NCBI GenBank assembly: GCA_958496175.1
Contig: OY292275.1
Coordinates: 2,604,001 to 2,668,000 of the forward strand
Length of the DNA stretch: 64,000 nucleotides
From: Sisyra terminalis
Taxonomy: Eukaryota > Arthropoda > Insecta > Neuroptera > Sisyridae
Direction of reading: 5' to 3'
Numbering within the stretch: position 1 is the stretch's first letter; every line of letters starts with the position of its first letter. This document shows, piece after piece, positions 1 through 11,661 of the stretch. Position numbers and translations under genes: made by a program. The notes beneath the pieces were generated by a model that worked only from the letters and a program-made list of their open reading frames with translations, was not told the DNA's origin and did no database searches.

Positions 1-384
1 AAGCATATCGGAGAAGATTTCACAACCAACAACAAGCATCACCAAAATGGCTCAAAAGTTAATTAAAAACGATTTTTTTTGGAAAAATAATTTATCAAAG
101 ACTTAGTTCAAGTTCTTGAGAAACTTTTGCCAAAATTTAAGCCAAATCCGTCCATAAATACGCTCGTAATATTCTTTGGCGATTAGTTTAAGGCAGCTTT
201 CAAACATCAAATAAAAGCACGGATGAATTTGGCTAAAATTAGCAAAAATTGTAACAAAAGTTTAATTTTTTTTTCTTATATCTTCTCGAAACTTTGATCT
301 TAATCGTTAGTCCTGTTTTTCTTTTCAAATTAATCACTTTTAATTTAGTTTTTGACGAATTTTCTATGCCCTTGTTTTGGTTAC
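1..384. other. AT-rich non-coding left edge, probably astacin intron 3
   Basis: No supported coding sequence. If the donor-like GTAACC at 384-379 (minus strand) is used, this is the start of the third intron of the astacin gene. The remaining catalytic-domain exon(s), including the Met-turn, would lie left of the window. Confidence 0.4.
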
Positions 385-609
385 ATTTCCATAAATGTTG
401 CTACTAAGTGAAAATTTACTTGAATCTATGTTGTCCCAGTTGATTTTTACGAACTGGTCTCGATCGGGACGCATATGCTCGTGGATTTGCCCCAAAACAT
501 GGCACAATTCATGGATTGCATGTCCTGGTAAATGAAAGCAATTTTGAATGTTGAGATTTAGTCGGGTCGCTGTGATTTTATATCGTTGTCCCAACTCCGA
601 AAAGCATCC
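385..609 (-). CDS. astacin-like zinc metalloprotease, exon 3 (active site)
   Basis: This exon carries the zinc-binding active site of a secreted M12A (astacin) endopeptidase. It reads HELCHVLGQIHEHMRPDRD, which matches the family pattern HExxHxxGxxHExxRxDRD: three His zinc ligands, the catalytic Glu and the downstream family Glu are all present. It goes on to VKINWDNI, also typical. The exon starts after an acceptor TTTTTCAG at 610 and joins exon 2 in phase 1, giving DGCFSELG across the junction. That join removes an in-frame stop at 658-660. Reading runs on to a stop at 364, but the domain would then lack its Met-turn (family SxMHY). A splice at 385|384 into an exon outside the window is therefore more likely. 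The usual Phe after the Gly is replaced (GQIH). Family assignment is firm; the exon end is inferred. Confidence 0.85.
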
Positions 610-692
610 TGAAAAATCGTTCGTCAATATAATTGACTCAAAGTTGGTGCAACTTTGTTATAAATTAGTGCAATATTTTTCCATGAAATTAC
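610..692 (-). other. astacin intron 2 (83 nt)
   Basis: The donor is G|GTAATT at 692-691 and the acceptor TTTTTCAG ends at 610 (minus strand). Removing it keeps the astacin frame and eliminates the TAA at 658-660. It also brings ITGDQDG next to CFSELG, which fits the GCxSxxG block of astacins. Confidence 0.8.
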
Positions 693-1061
693 CGTCTTGG
701 TCTCCCGTTATATTGACATAAATCAAGTCGGGATATTGCTGGATATGTTCCAGAGTTATCGGATAAAATTCGATGCATTTGTCGGTGTATTTGGTAATTA
801 AACGCATGGCGTTTAGTAGTATTTTGTAGGCACGTTTATTTTGCTCTGCAAAAATAATATTTGAGTCACAAGTGGGATTAAGGAATTTATTTTGTGGCGG
901 TATACTTATGATGGGTTGTAGGTAAAACGGGACATTTCCGTCGGGCCATCTTTTCGCCGAATTTAACATAGTTCTGCGGTTTTCAACGGATGGTGGAATG
1001 TACAGGTCTCCTTCGGCGTGGTCTCCTATCTCGGGATTTGTATAGAACGCCCATGGATCCG
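693..1061 (-). CDS. astacin-like zinc metalloprotease, exon 2 (propeptide end and N-terminal catalytic domain)
   Basis: The translation begins ADPWAFYTNPEIGDHAEGD, followed by LYIPPSVENRRTM and RWPDGNVPFYLQP. The RWP-G-VPY/F block is the conserved start of the mature astacin domain after propeptide removal. The rest (AMRLITKYTDKCIEFYPI) matches the segment before the active site, with one Cys of the expected disulfide pair. The exon starts after the acceptor TTTTTAG at 1062 and joins exon 1 in phase 1, forming GCG (Ala). It ends at the GT donor at 692. No frameshift or stop lies inside the spliced frame, so the gene looks functional. As a secreted protease it could act in digestion, cuticle processing or saliva; the sequence does not decide. 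Confidence 0.85.
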
Positions 1062-3250
1062 CTAAAAATCAAAAAAAGGAGCATTAAGATGATAAACTTT
1101 GCCACTTGCCAATTGATCTTTTTGCAAGATTTTTACTCTGATTGATATTTGATTTAGATTTTTGGATTGAAGTTTTTCTTCTGAAGAGTTTCTGCAGGTG
1201 TTTTCAAAGTTCAATTGCATTAATTTTTGTTTGTTAAAACGATTTATTTATTCAGAAATTATTGTGTAAAGTTTCGAGATACCATGTATATACAATTCGT
1301 TTGGTTTTGTGGCAGAAATATGGAAATATTTATCTCCAAATCACTGAAAACTTTTTTAGAACTCTCAGAAGTACTATCAAGTTTGAACACTTTTTCAAAG
1401 ACTTTTTGTGAACAAATATTTCCATGTTTCCGCCAGAGTCTTACGAAAAGTTGTATTTCTTTTTAATTACCAAATTAATTGCTTATTAGTACCGAAAACT
1501 AAACGTAAAACTAAGAGGATTAACAAAATAATCATTTCTATAAATAAAATTTCAAATTAGGCAAACGTTCAAACAATAATTCTATAAATTATCCGAGAAC
1601 AATTCCCCGATGGTGGGCACAATAATTTCATTTGCTTAATTTACTGTCGTTTTGATTGTTTCAGCTGTGATTTACTAACAGAAAACACAAAATATTGGTA
1701 CTAAAACATCATCTTCATCTGTGCTGCACTAAATCACCAACGATAAACCGTTTAAAATACTTTTACCAGTACGTGCCGATAATCATTTTCCGTTGACAAT
1801 TTGCAATTTGTAATTGTGGCAGATAATTGTTTAATGAGCCATTGTCCACGAAAAACATTAATGTGAAATTCAAATTATAAGTATTTTTTTCATAAGAACT
1901 TGCGGAATAATTCCGCCAGAGATAAGAATGGCAAAACACTGCAATTCAGCGACCACGCACAATTGATGCCAAGCGAAGAATATGTGGCGGTTATTTTTGA
2001 AGAAGAAGTAACAATGGGAGAGTTTGAAATTTTATTGTTAAGTATTTGTATGACAGTCAATAGCCATTTTAACGCATAAAATTGATCATCATAAAGTGAT
2101 TTTCATTTATATAAAACTTTAATCGGTCATTCGTCGCACTTAATTTACCATTGTTTCGGAAATCATCTTTGTCTGTTTCAAGAAGTTTTTTGCTCCACTC
2201 TTTGGATCAATTTATTCTTTCAAAATTTGGTAAAGTTCTTTTATGATTCCCAACCCAAAATTTAGAGTTATCTGCTTTAAAATTTTCCCTTTACTCCTGT
2301 TCTTCAGTTCTTTGGTTTCCCCAATTCAAAGTGATGATATTCGTCTACATTTCTGATGATTTTACGTAGGTAAATCATTTATTTCCCTTTCAAATGCCAG
2401 CTTTTAAGTCTATTCAGTGTTCATCTTCAATTTTAATTTGTTTTAGGACTTTTTTTGTAAGAGTTTTACTGAAAAGAACTTCTGTGGGAAACAGATGCCA
2501 AAAATACAGTCAAATTTATCTTTTCCTTTTTGGACCAAAATGAGCATTTTGGATGAAACTTAAGAGACTATCAATAGTGCTGAAGAAGTTATCTAAACTT
2601 GAATATTGAAGTAAAGGGAAAAGAAATGGTTTTGGATGGTAAGAATATCAAAAAATTTGTATCAAATTTTGATGGAAGTTTTGTAGATTAGGAAGCTCTA
2701 CGTAAGATCTAACAAAAATGATTTCTTGAGGGATGAAACGCTAAATTTCAAAGAAAATTCTTCTCAATTTATTCCTACATTGAGATTTATATTTGTTTAC
2801 AAGAAAAATCAAATTAAATTTAAATAAAAGCACTGTGGAATTATAGTCGAATGAATAAAAGCATCGTTTTGAAAATGTTGCCAAAAGATTCAAAAGAAAC
2901 CAAGTTAAATCATGGATGAAACTTGAGTTCCGTATGGTCCACGTACTTAAGTCGAAATAGTAGCCAAAAGATTGAACTACATAAGTAAAAGATTGGCTTT
3001 AAAGATAGCAAAGAAGATTTTATCTTCAGGAAAGTTTATGGGATATCTTCATTGGTTTTCTTTGGGAATAAAAAGTAATCAATGGCAAATATTTTTTGCA
3101 AACCTTATTATTTGATTACTCCGTAATTTTTAAATCATAATTTTCTTTTCAGAATTACAAAAAAAGCACAGAAAATAGTTTGGAATGGATATCGATTGAA
3201 TTGAATATTAAGCAGAAGAAATTTGCAGAAGTGGTGAAGAATATACATTA
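1062..3250. other. astacin intron 1, unique part
   Basis: AT-rich intronic DNA between exons 1 and 2 of the astacin gene. From about 2300 it contains diverged sequence resembling the array that follows. The open frame at 1227-1466 (plus strand) has no family similarity that I recognise. Confidence 0.5.
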
Positions 3251-3269
3251 AATATATGATGGGATTCCT

Positions 3270-5880
3270 AACGAATGACGATTCAATAATATTAAGCATA
3301 ATTTTAAACGTTAAAGACCTCTTTTTATGTGAATTCCAACCATGAATGGGAAACGGATCTATGTTAAACTTATTGGAATGGTGCCTTTGAGTTTGAGCTT
3401 ATTGATCTCCACAAAAGAAAAGCTTTACAAAATGGTATTTTTTGCATAATTTCAACGTTCTAATCAAATTTTTTTTAGGGATCCAAGCAAAAATTTGGGC
3501 TAAATATCAATAAAATATCCTGTATTATTTGATATGAAATTCGTTTTAATCAAAAATAAGATGATGGTTGCTTTTTCTTTTGAAAAAAGAAAAGAAAAAT
3601 CGAAATTTTTGGTTTCCGCAAAAAAAATCAATCGATTTTAAGTAGTGAATGAATAAATTCAAAGTTTGTGTAACTTCTTTACAAAATTGAATCTTCTAGA
3701 TTTAAGTTTTAACAAGGAAAAGTGGAATTTACAGTTGATGTATATTTTTGGGACTTTAACGGTTTTCGCTGGAACCAGAGTATATCGGGAAAATTGTTTG
3801 GAAATAAACAATTATTATTAGAGGAAATGAAAGATGTGGTTCCCAAATTAGTTGTATTTTCTATAGCAGAGATAATATTATTCCAAGACTTTGATGTCGA
3901 GAAAATTTCGATTAAGAGTAGAAAAACGGAAAAATTGTAAGCATATTAAACAGTGGTAAACATCACATATTGACCGCAAATTTCCAGAATTGGTACAGAA
4001 TATACAATAAATATATGGTGGGATTTTTAACCAATGACGATTCAATGAAATTAAGCAAAATTTTAAATGTTAAAGCCCTTTTTTTATGTGGATTCCAACT
4101 ATGAATGAAAAACGGATTTATACTAAACAATAGCGCTAACTTTATGGAATGATAACTTTGAATTTGAGCTTATAGATCTTCACAAAAGAAGAATTTTACA
4201 AAATGGAATTTTTCACATAGTTTCAACGTTTTAATCAAAGTTTTCTTAGGTATCGAAGCAAAAATTTGGACTAAAGCTCCCAATTTCAATAATATATCAA
4301 TAGTATTTTATGATATGAAATAAAATTCGTTGAAATTAATTCGTTTTAATCTAAAGTAAGATGACGGTAGCTTTTTTTTTGAATAAAGCAAAGAAAATCT
4401 AAATTTTTGGTTTCCACAAAGAAAAATCAATCGATTTCAAGTATTGAATGAATAAATTCAAAGTTTTTGTAAGTTCTTCACACAAAATTGAATCTTCTAG
4501 GTTTCATTTTTAACAAGGAAAAGTGGAATTTACGGTCGATGCATGTTTTTGGGACTTTAACGGTTTTTGCTGGAACCAGAATATATCAGGAAAATTGTTT
4601 GGAAACAAACAATGATTATTAGAGGGAATGAAAATAAAATCATTCCAATACTTTGATGTTGAGAAAACTTCGATTAAGAGTCGAAAAATGGAAGTATTGT
4701 AAGAATATTTAACAGTGGTAAACATCACATATTAACCGCAAATTTGCAGAATTGGTGCAGAATATACATTAAATATATGATGGGATTCCTAACCAATGAC
4801 AATTCAATGAAATTAAGCAAAATTTTAAACGTTAAAGACCTCTTTTTATGTGAATTTCAACCATGAATGGGAAACGGATTTATATTAAACTTTATGGAAT
4901 GATCCCATTGAATTTGAACTTATAGATCTGCACAAAAGAAGAGCTTTACAAAATGGTATTTTTTTGCATAATTTCAACGTTCTAATCAAAGTTTTTTTAG
5001 GTATCGAAGCAAAAATTTGGGCTAAAGTTCCTAATTTCAATAATATATCCAGAAATTTTTTGATATGAAAGGAAATTCGTTGAAATTAATTTTAATCCAA
5101 AGTAAGATGACGGTAGCTTTTTCTTTTGAAAAAAGCAAAGAAAAATCGAAATTTTTGGTTTCCCCAAAGAAAAATCACTCGATTGTGAGTATTGAATGTA
5201 TAAATTCAAAGTTTGTGGAACTTCTTCACAAAATTGACACCAATTACGATTCAATGATATTAAGCAAAATTTTTTTAAACGTTTTAAGGCATTTTTTTAT
5301 GTGGATTTCAACCATGAATGGTAAACGGATTTATACTAAACTTTATGGAATGATCCCTTTGAATTTGAACTTATAGATCACCACAAAAGAAGAGCTTTAC
5401 AAAATGGTATTTTTCGCATAATTTCAACGTTCTAATCAAATTTTTTTTTAGGCATCCAAGCCAAAATTTGGGCTAAATCTCCCAATTTCAATAATATATC
5501 CAGAATTTTATGATATGAAATGAAATTCGTTGAAATTAAATCGTTTTAATCCAAAGCTTCTTCTTCTTTTGCAAAAAGCAAAGAAAAATCTAAATTTTTG
5601 GTTTCCACAAAAAAAAAATCAGTCGATTGAAAGTATTGAATGAATAAATTCAAAGTTTGTGAAACTTCTTCACAAAATTGGATCTTCTAGGTTTAATTTT
5701 CAACAAGGAAAAGTGAAATTTGCGGTTGATGCATATTTTTGGGACTTGGACGATTTTTGCTGGAACCAGAGTATATCAGGAAAATCGTTTGGATACAAAC
5801 AATGATTATTAGAGGAAAAGAAAGATGTGGTTCCTAAATTGGTTGTATTTTCTTTAGCAGGGATAAAATCCTTTCAAAAC
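3270..5880 (+). repeat. tandem array of ~757-bp decayed gene-like units inside the astacin intron
   Basis: Landmark phrases recur in the same order. 'GACGATTCAAT' occurs near 3277, 4035 and 5248, with a variant GACAATTCAAT at 4797. The block starting ACAAGGAAAAGTGGAAT occurs near 3712 and 4512 and, diverged, near 5702. Spacing is about 757 bp for the first two steps and about 450 bp for the third, which has lost its middle. Each unit holds a short ATGAATGG... reading stretch ending at a donor-like ATG|GTATTT, an acceptor-like T-run ending TAG, and a second exon-like stretch. Only the first unit keeps the latter open (3722-3940, 72 aa); the others carry indels. This looks like a duplicated small gene that has decayed. 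I do not recognise the family. Confidence 0.7.
3722..3940 (+). pseudogene. unrecognised 72-aa exon-like ORF, best-preserved unit of the intronic array
   Basis: The frame starts MEFTVDVYFWDFNGFRWNQS and ends KSRKTEKL. It has mixed aromatic and acidic composition, with no signal peptide and no domain I recognise. Homologous stretches at about 4522 and 5712 in the neighbouring units have diverged: the second lost about 45 bases after 'GAGGGAATGAAA', and the third has early changes. It may be a real last exon of a small gene nested in the astacin intron on the opposite strand, or a relic. The recurring acceptor-like T-run ending TAG upstream supports an exon origin. Confidence 0.3.
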
Positions 5881-6455
5881 TTTGATTAAAACATAAAATA
5901 TTTATTTTCTTCAATTATTCATTTTATGACTCACGTCCAATAGTCGCATAGTTATCAAAACCGATTTTTCGCCTTCATGAAAATCTTCATTTATATATGT
6001 GTTTTATTACAACTGTAAAACCACTGAACCAATTGATAACATTTGTGTTTTTTATGTCTTTGCCGAGTAAATTTATACAAATATTAAAATCTTGGACCAT
6101 TAAACTTCCATAATTCAATCATTGAATGACGGAAATTGAGCTTTGCATTGAAACAATGCTCATTGCTACGGCCAGTGGTAATAAAGAGTCGCGAGAATAA
6201 TGAAATGATAATCTTTTAAATTGAATGTTGTGGGGACATATCATAAAAGGAAAATGTGGCGCAATTTTAAATTTTATTATTCAATTCAGTCGGATTTGTT
6301 TCTATAATTTTAAAATTGATTTTCTATAATGATTTATTTTTATATAGCTACTCAAACATATCATTAGAAAAGCGCCTTAAAAAACGGCCAAAGCTTTCCG
6401 TTTCGTGAACGGATGGGAGAAAAATTTGAACTTTTTTCAAGAATAATTTGCTCAC
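5881..6455. other. astacin intron 1, part next to exon 1
   Basis: AT-rich sequence with no gene-like content. It ends at the exon 1 donor GTGAGC (6455, minus strand). Confidence 0.5.
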
Positions 6456-6570
6456 CAATTGTTCCAAGTTCTTGTAGCGGATCTGCAAATGATTCCAAGT
6501 AATTTGCATCCACTAAAAAAATCGATACTACCGAAACAACTATGATGATTTTTCCCATAGTGAACATCAT
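6456..6570 (-). CDS. astacin-like zinc metalloprotease, exon 1 (signal peptide and propeptide start)
   Basis: The first exon encodes MMFTMGKIIIVVSVVSIF and then LVDANYLESFADPLQELGTI. The hydrophobic core (IIIVVSVVSIFLV) with a likely cut after DA or AN is a standard signal peptide, so the enzyme is secreted. The donor G|GTGAGC lies at 6456|6455 in phase 1. Joining to 1061 gives TIADPWAF, continuous with the propeptide in exon 2. Two tandem ATGs open the frame (6570 and 6567); the first is taken. The linkage across a 5.4-kb intron is inferred from strand, matching phase and sensible protein content, without transcript evidence. Confidence 0.75.
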
Positions 6571-6617
6571 GGATTAGTGCCAACACAAATATGTAATTCA
6601 CTCGAAGACTTCAATCC

Positions 6618-6662
6618 AACTAACTGGACAAACTTCAGTTAAAGTTAATCATATGTATATTT
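6618..6662 (-). promoter_or_regulatory. candidate promoter of the astacin gene
   Basis: On the minus strand a TATA-like AATATACATATG lies near 6650-6660. About 28 bases downstream is CCAGTTAG, close to the arthropod initiator TCAGTT. This spacing puts the start about 55 bases before the first ATG. Weak, motif-based. Confidence 0.3.
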
Positions 6663-7380
6663 TTTTCTTTAAAAATCAATTAAAATTGTTTAAGTAAAAT
6701 TGTTGATCATAAAGTGATGATTGCGTGGTCGAGTAATTAAAATTTCCAATAAAACTTACATATTCAATTATCATTGTTTTGATGGTAATTGAAATTATTT
6801 GCCAACCCATATTTTTTCATCCGTTTGAAAGAATGTTGACTGGTTTTTGCAAAATTAGAAAATTTTTTAGTTTCAATTATATGGTTATCAGACGAAATTA
6901 TGTTTCTTTTGATTTCAGCCGATGATCGTCAGGCTGTATAGAACGCACTAGCGACACTTCTCAGATCTGGAAAAGTCTAAGAAAACCCTTATAAACTGAA
7001 CCACCAGAAACAAGATTGTTTTGGGGTGAATTCCAGGTCCCAGAAATGTAAATGGGGAATAAAAGGGCAAATATCTATGCATATCAAGAAAGACCATTCA
7101 CAGGCCGTAGGCCTGTGATCACAAGTAGTATTAATTTTAATACTTAAACACTTATCGGCTATACATTTTAGTTATAAACATTTATAAGGTATAATAATAC
7201 AAGTGAGGGTAGTAATAGGTAATTAATAAGATATCCCAATTATAATATAATAAATTGTGTAAGTTATTTAATAAATACTAAGCTTTTAATTTATATAGTT
7301 AAAGATTTGCATGGAGTCCTCCAGGAAATCAATCTAGATTAACCATCCTGTTTCTCGGTTCATGGAATACGTAACTTTTG
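6663..7380. other. intergenic region, no gene seen
   Basis: AT-rich. It includes a short perfect palindromic phrase near 7102-7115 (AGGCCGTAGGCCT) and a TA-rich tail to about 7310 that resembles the 3' end of an old element. No domain-bearing ORF. Confidence 0.4.
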
Positions 7381-8140
7381 GTGGTCTTCGTTGTTAAATT
7401 AAAGAATGGATTTATAAAAATCACTGGTCAATATGGAAAAATATCACCAGGCAAAACCGGAGTAAAAGGATGATGAAAAATCTTCCTTAAGAAACCAGTT
7501 GGAATGGTAATGGGTCTAATAATTTGGCTACTGCGGACTATTGAAGCACCTTCATACTATTGGAGTACCCGTGAGTAATCTAAAATGCATATTTTTTCCA
7601 AGGATGAAATTGTTTCACACATTTTATAAGAATGCAACATTTTAAATAATTGTAGAAATGGAGAACTAGAAATAGCAAATTTGGGAACCGAAATAGTCGA
7701 AAACTTGCTTTTGGATCTCAAATATAGATGAAACAAGGATCCAGGAAGTGCAATAAGTTCTGAACTCCGTAATCTTATCCTGGACAACCAAATTAAAGGA
7801 ATTAAAGGAAGAGCAATTCTATCTCAAATCTCAATTCAATAAAATCATTAGTTCATCGAAAAAATTCAATATAAAACTTCCTTCAATTTATGAAAGAAAT
7901 CAACAAGGTTTTTATTCAAATTTCTAATGTTTATTTGTCAATCTACAAATCCCTAGATGTGATTTTATTCTGGTAGTTTAGTAGTTTTAAAAGCACAAAA
8001 GTATTACTGAACTTTTCCGATTTACTAAGAGAAAATATTATTAATTTTCCATGTTGTTTAAGTCCTTGTCTTTTTTAAAAATATAATAATTAAATTGTGG
8101 GCAATAAGGACGAAGCTTCTTGTAGAATATTATTTATTTT

Positions 8141-8195
8141 ATCGCCAACGTTTCGTCAGTCATTCCTGATTTCTTCAGGGATCTACAACGAAAAT
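8141..8195 (-). ncRNA. hammerhead-ribozyme-like motif of a Penelope-type element
   Basis: On the minus strand the core CUGAAGA is followed by a short hairpin (UCAG paired with CUGA) and then CGAAACGUU. This is the order of conserved hammerhead nucleotides, CUGANGA - stem II - GAAA - short stem III - UH. The same arrangement is known in terminal repeats of Penelope-like retroelements. No reverse transcriptase is seen nearby, so this is probably a solo fragment about 55 bases long. Activity is not implied. Confidence 0.45.
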
Positions 8196-9959
8196 ACATA
8201 ACATTTAAAAACAGCAACGCATTATTGTAAAAATTATAAATAAATACATCACAATTTATAAGTTTTAGTCGATATAAATCTTAGTTAAATAATGTGAAAT
8301 CTATTATTAATTTTCTAACTATAAATTATTCACCTAATATACGTTAAAATCGCGCTCAATTTCCATCTAAATCTAAAATACTTTCTCTTGATTTCAGGCT
8401 CAAATATCTTGGAATTCAAAATTGCCAATGGATGAGAAAAGAGTCGTAAAACAAACAAAAAATATAGAGATATGAAGTGCGATATATTTTCGGTAAGATT
8501 TCTTAGTACAAAGGTAAATTATTTAGAGCTTAAAGTTCCAAATTTTGTTCTTCAATTCTTAATTTTAGATTCTGGAAATGTGGATTAAAGTCTTGAACCT
8601 GTAACAAAAAAGGAATTGTAAGGATTGAACTACTAGCCGCAATGAAAAGTAGCATTAAAGAATGAATTTATAAAAATCACTGGTCAATATGGAAAAATAT
8701 CACCAGGCAAAACCGGAGTAAAAGGATGATGAAAAATCTTCCTTAAGAAACCAGTTGGAATGGTAATGGGTCTAATAATTTGGCTACTGCGGACTATTGA
8801 AGCACCTTCATACTATTGGAGTACCCGTGAGTAATCTAAAATGCATATTTTTTCCAAGGATGAAATTGTTTCACACATTTTATAAGAATGCAACATTTTA
8901 AATAATTGTAGAAATGGAGAACTAGAAATAGCAAATTTGGGAACCGAAATAGTCGCAAACGCTTAATCCACTGAGTACTGAAATTTTCTCAGCTATTGGA
9001 TCTCAAATATAGATGAAACAAGGACCAAGGAAGTGCAATAAGTTCTGAACTCGTTAATCTTATCCTGAACAACCAAATTAAGGGAATTAAAGGAATTAAA
9101 AGAACAGCAATGCTATCTCAAATCTCAATTCAATAAAATCAATAGTTCAACGAAAAAATTCAATATAAAGCTTCATCAATTTATGAAAAAATCAACTAGG
9201 TTTTTATTCAAATTTCTAATGTTTATTTGTCATTCTACAAATCCCTAGATGCGATTTTATTCTGGTAGTTTGGTAATTTTAAAAGTACGGAAGTTTTACT
9301 GAAGTCTACTGATTTACTTAAAGAAGATATTATTAATTTTATTACTATAAATTATTCACTTAATCTATGTTAAAGAAATGCTCAATTTCTATAAAAATTT
9401 AAAGTACTTTCTTCTGATTTCAGGCTCAAATATCTTGGAATCCAAAATTGCCAATGGATGAGAAAAGAGTCGTAAAACAAACAAAAAATATAGAGATATG
9501 AAGCGCGATATGTTTTCGTAAGATTTCTTATCTCAAAGATAAATTATTTAGAGCTTACAGTTCCCAATTTTGTTCGTAAATTCTAAATTTTAGATTCTGA
9601 AAATGTGGATTAAAGTCTTGAACCTTTAACAGAAAAGGAATTGTAAATCAGTGCTCAAAGAACTACTGTGAGCAATGAAAAGTAGCATTGAAGAATGGAT
9701 TTATAAAAATCACTGCTCAATATGGAAAAATATCACCAGGCAAAATCGCAGTAAAATGATGATGGAAAATCTTCCTTAGGAAACCAGTTGGAATAATAAT
9801 GGGTCTAATAATTTGTCTACTGTGGACTAAAGAAGTACCTACATACTATTGGAGTACTCGTGAGTAATCTAAAGTGCAGATTTTGTTCAAGGATGAAATT
9901 GTTTCATACATTTTATTAGAATGTTAGAATGCAACGTTTTGAATAATTGTAGAAATGAA

Positions 9960-9971
9960 GAACTAGAGATA
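9960..9971. other. target-site duplication, left copy, of the ORF1-only retroelement
   Basis: GAACTAGAGATA here matches the copy directly after the poly(A) at 11690-11701. Paralogous units near 7662 and 8918 carry the uninterrupted site (GAACTAGAAATAGCAAATTT), which confirms the insertion point. Confidence 0.85.
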
Positions 9972-10161
9972 CAGTCGAAATCTGACCTCGGTCAAATACA
10001 GTCCAAAGGCAGTTGATCTACAACAGTGAAAATCAAGTTTGAACTAAAAATAGTGAAACCGACAATAGCCAAGCCAGGCCCAAATTCGCTCACAACCCGG
10101 TGAGTGAATCAATCAAATAAACACCAAAAACATCACTAAAACCTACTAAAAACCAAAAAAA

Positions 10162-11466
10162 ATGACCACCACCGTTTCCAATAACACCTCATCCTACGCA
10201 CAAATAACTCAAAAAACCACAACAGTTATTCCAACCTTCCCTACAAAAAAACAAGCAATTGTGTTCGAGAGCATCTCTAATACAAAAATAGCAGATTACA
10301 TAAAAGCAGTTGGAAATCAAATCGACCCAAGAAATATCATGTTTGCATCCCGACTGTCCAACAATCGTATCTGTATATATCTAAAATCAACTGATACCGT
10401 CGACACATACATAAACAATTTCAAAAACATTACAGTAAACGAGACGACCATATCATGCAGGCGATTAATTGCACCAACAACGAAACTTATCATTTCAAAC
10501 GTTTGCCCATCTATTCCACACCATATTATTATAGCAGCGTTAGCCCAAACAGGATTAGAAATAATGTCCGGGATGCAATTCATTCGAATAGGAATGCAGG
10601 AGGAGAGATTTAAACATATCTATAGCTTTAGACGATTTGTATTCGTCAAAGCATATGACCCCAAAATCCATCCAGACTCTCTCATAATAAAACACGACAA
10701 CGAAGAATACCGCATCTTTCTAGGAGAACCCGCTTACCAATTGCAGAAAACTGACAACAGTGGAAAAAATACCAACACAGTCGAACACCAATTCAATCCC
10801 GACAGCGATACCACGAACACCATATCAAAACCAATCAATTTAAATAACAATAATCAAAACTCTACCATTTCCCAACCAGAACCACCAACAATAGAAAATA
10901 ACAACATAAATATAACCCAAACCACCAGACACAACGAAGCGGACGAAGTTATCGAAATGCCACCCCCAATAACCAGCAAAAATGATAATAATAAACCCCA
11001 CCCCAAGAGAGTAAAGAGAACCCGACAGCCGACAGTATCGAACTCATCATCTGAAGGTATTAAAGGAAACAATCAATCCCAGTCAGAAATTGCCGATGAC
11101 GATACTGAAGGAAACAGCAACTCGGAACAAAGGGGAAACAAAGAGTCTACCACCAGACGACAGGTTAGAAAAAAAATAAAATCTAAATCAAAAAAAACAG
11201 AAAACGAAACTTCTGAGGAAGAGGATTGGGCCACAATCAAAATATTTCAATCCCAACTCAATCTTCCACTAAACATTGACCAGATAAGGAATATCATGGA
11301 AAATGCCCGCAGCAACCAAGACCTAAACGATTTGGACCTGGATTACGCCACAAGCATAGAAGACCTCATCAGCACACTTCAACAACTCCACCCAAAAATG
11401 AGCCCAAGTTTAAAAAACAGATGCACGCGGTTAATCAAAAGACTGCAAGAGCACGAGTTTCCATAA
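10162..11466 (+). CDS. retroelement ORF1 protein (434 aa), without zinc knuckles
   Basis: The intact ORF starts MTTTVSNNTSSYAQITQK. Residues about 35-185 form a compact mixed alpha/beta region (VFESISNTKIADYIKAVG, then NRICIYLKSTDTVDTY, then LIISNVCPSIPHHII). This region resembles the RNA-binding N-terminal part of insect LINE ORF1 (gag-like) proteins. In such proteins the YRIFL block (around residue 190) is normally followed by CCHC zinc knuckles. Here it runs directly into a long polar tail rich in N, T, S and K (about residues 200-360), including a KKIKSKSKK basic patch. A short helical C-terminal domain (about 365-434, LNLPLNIDQIRNIM to IKRLQEHEF) ends the protein. It probably binds element RNA in a ribonucleoprotein. 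The CCHC loss is the odd point. Codon use is A/C-rich, unlike the flanks. Confidence 0.8.
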   Translation: MTTTVSNNTSSYAQITQKTTTVIPTFPTKKQAIVFESISNTKIADYIKAVGNQIDPRNIMFASRLSNNRICIYLKSTDTVDTYINNFKNITVNETTISCRRLIAPTTKLIISNVCPSIPHHIIIAALAQTGLEIMSGMQFIRIGMQEERFKHIYSFRRFVFVKAYDPKIHPDSLIIKHDNEEYRIFLGEPAYQLQKTDNSGKNTNTVEHQFNPDSDTTNTISKPINLNNNNQNSTISQPEPPTIENNNINITQTTRHNEADEVIEMPPPITSKNDNNKPHPKRVKRTRQPTVSNSSSEGIKGNNQSQSEIADDDTEGNSNSEQRGNKESTTRRQVRKKIKSKSKKTENETSEEEDWATIKIFQSQLNLPLNIDQIRNIMENARSNQDLNDLDLDYATSIEDLISTLQQLHPKMSPSLKNRCTRLIKRLQEHEFP

Positions 11467-11621
11467 GTTCATACCACCAAAAAATTTTGTCGGAGTATAT
11501 TCAATTCAAATATATTCAATGACTAGAATAATCTATTTTAATTTGTTTAAATCTATTTAAGTCTGTTTTGATACCTTTTATGTTAAATATGAATGTAAAA
11601 CTGTAAAACCTATCAAATTTT

Positions 11622-11652
11622 AGTCGCTAATGACCAAGCTGTTGAAGCGACT
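11622..11652 (+). other. 3' UTR hairpin of the retroelement
   Basis: AGTCGCT at 11622-11628 pairs exactly with AGCGACT at 11646-11652, leaving a 17-base loop just before the AATAAATAAA-like start of the poly(A). Such 3' hairpins are commonly read by the reverse transcriptase of partner LINEs; that role is inferred here. Confidence 0.7.
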
Positions 11653-11661
11653 TAAAATAAA

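Noticed and set aside
658..660. In-frame stop in the astacin reading frame, suggesting a pseudogene
   Set aside because: It lies inside an 83-nt intron with good donor and acceptor; splicing restores the conserved GCF block.
10317..11072. Minus-strand ORFs opposite the retroelement ORF1
   Set aside because: Antisense shadows of the long plus-strand ORF1.
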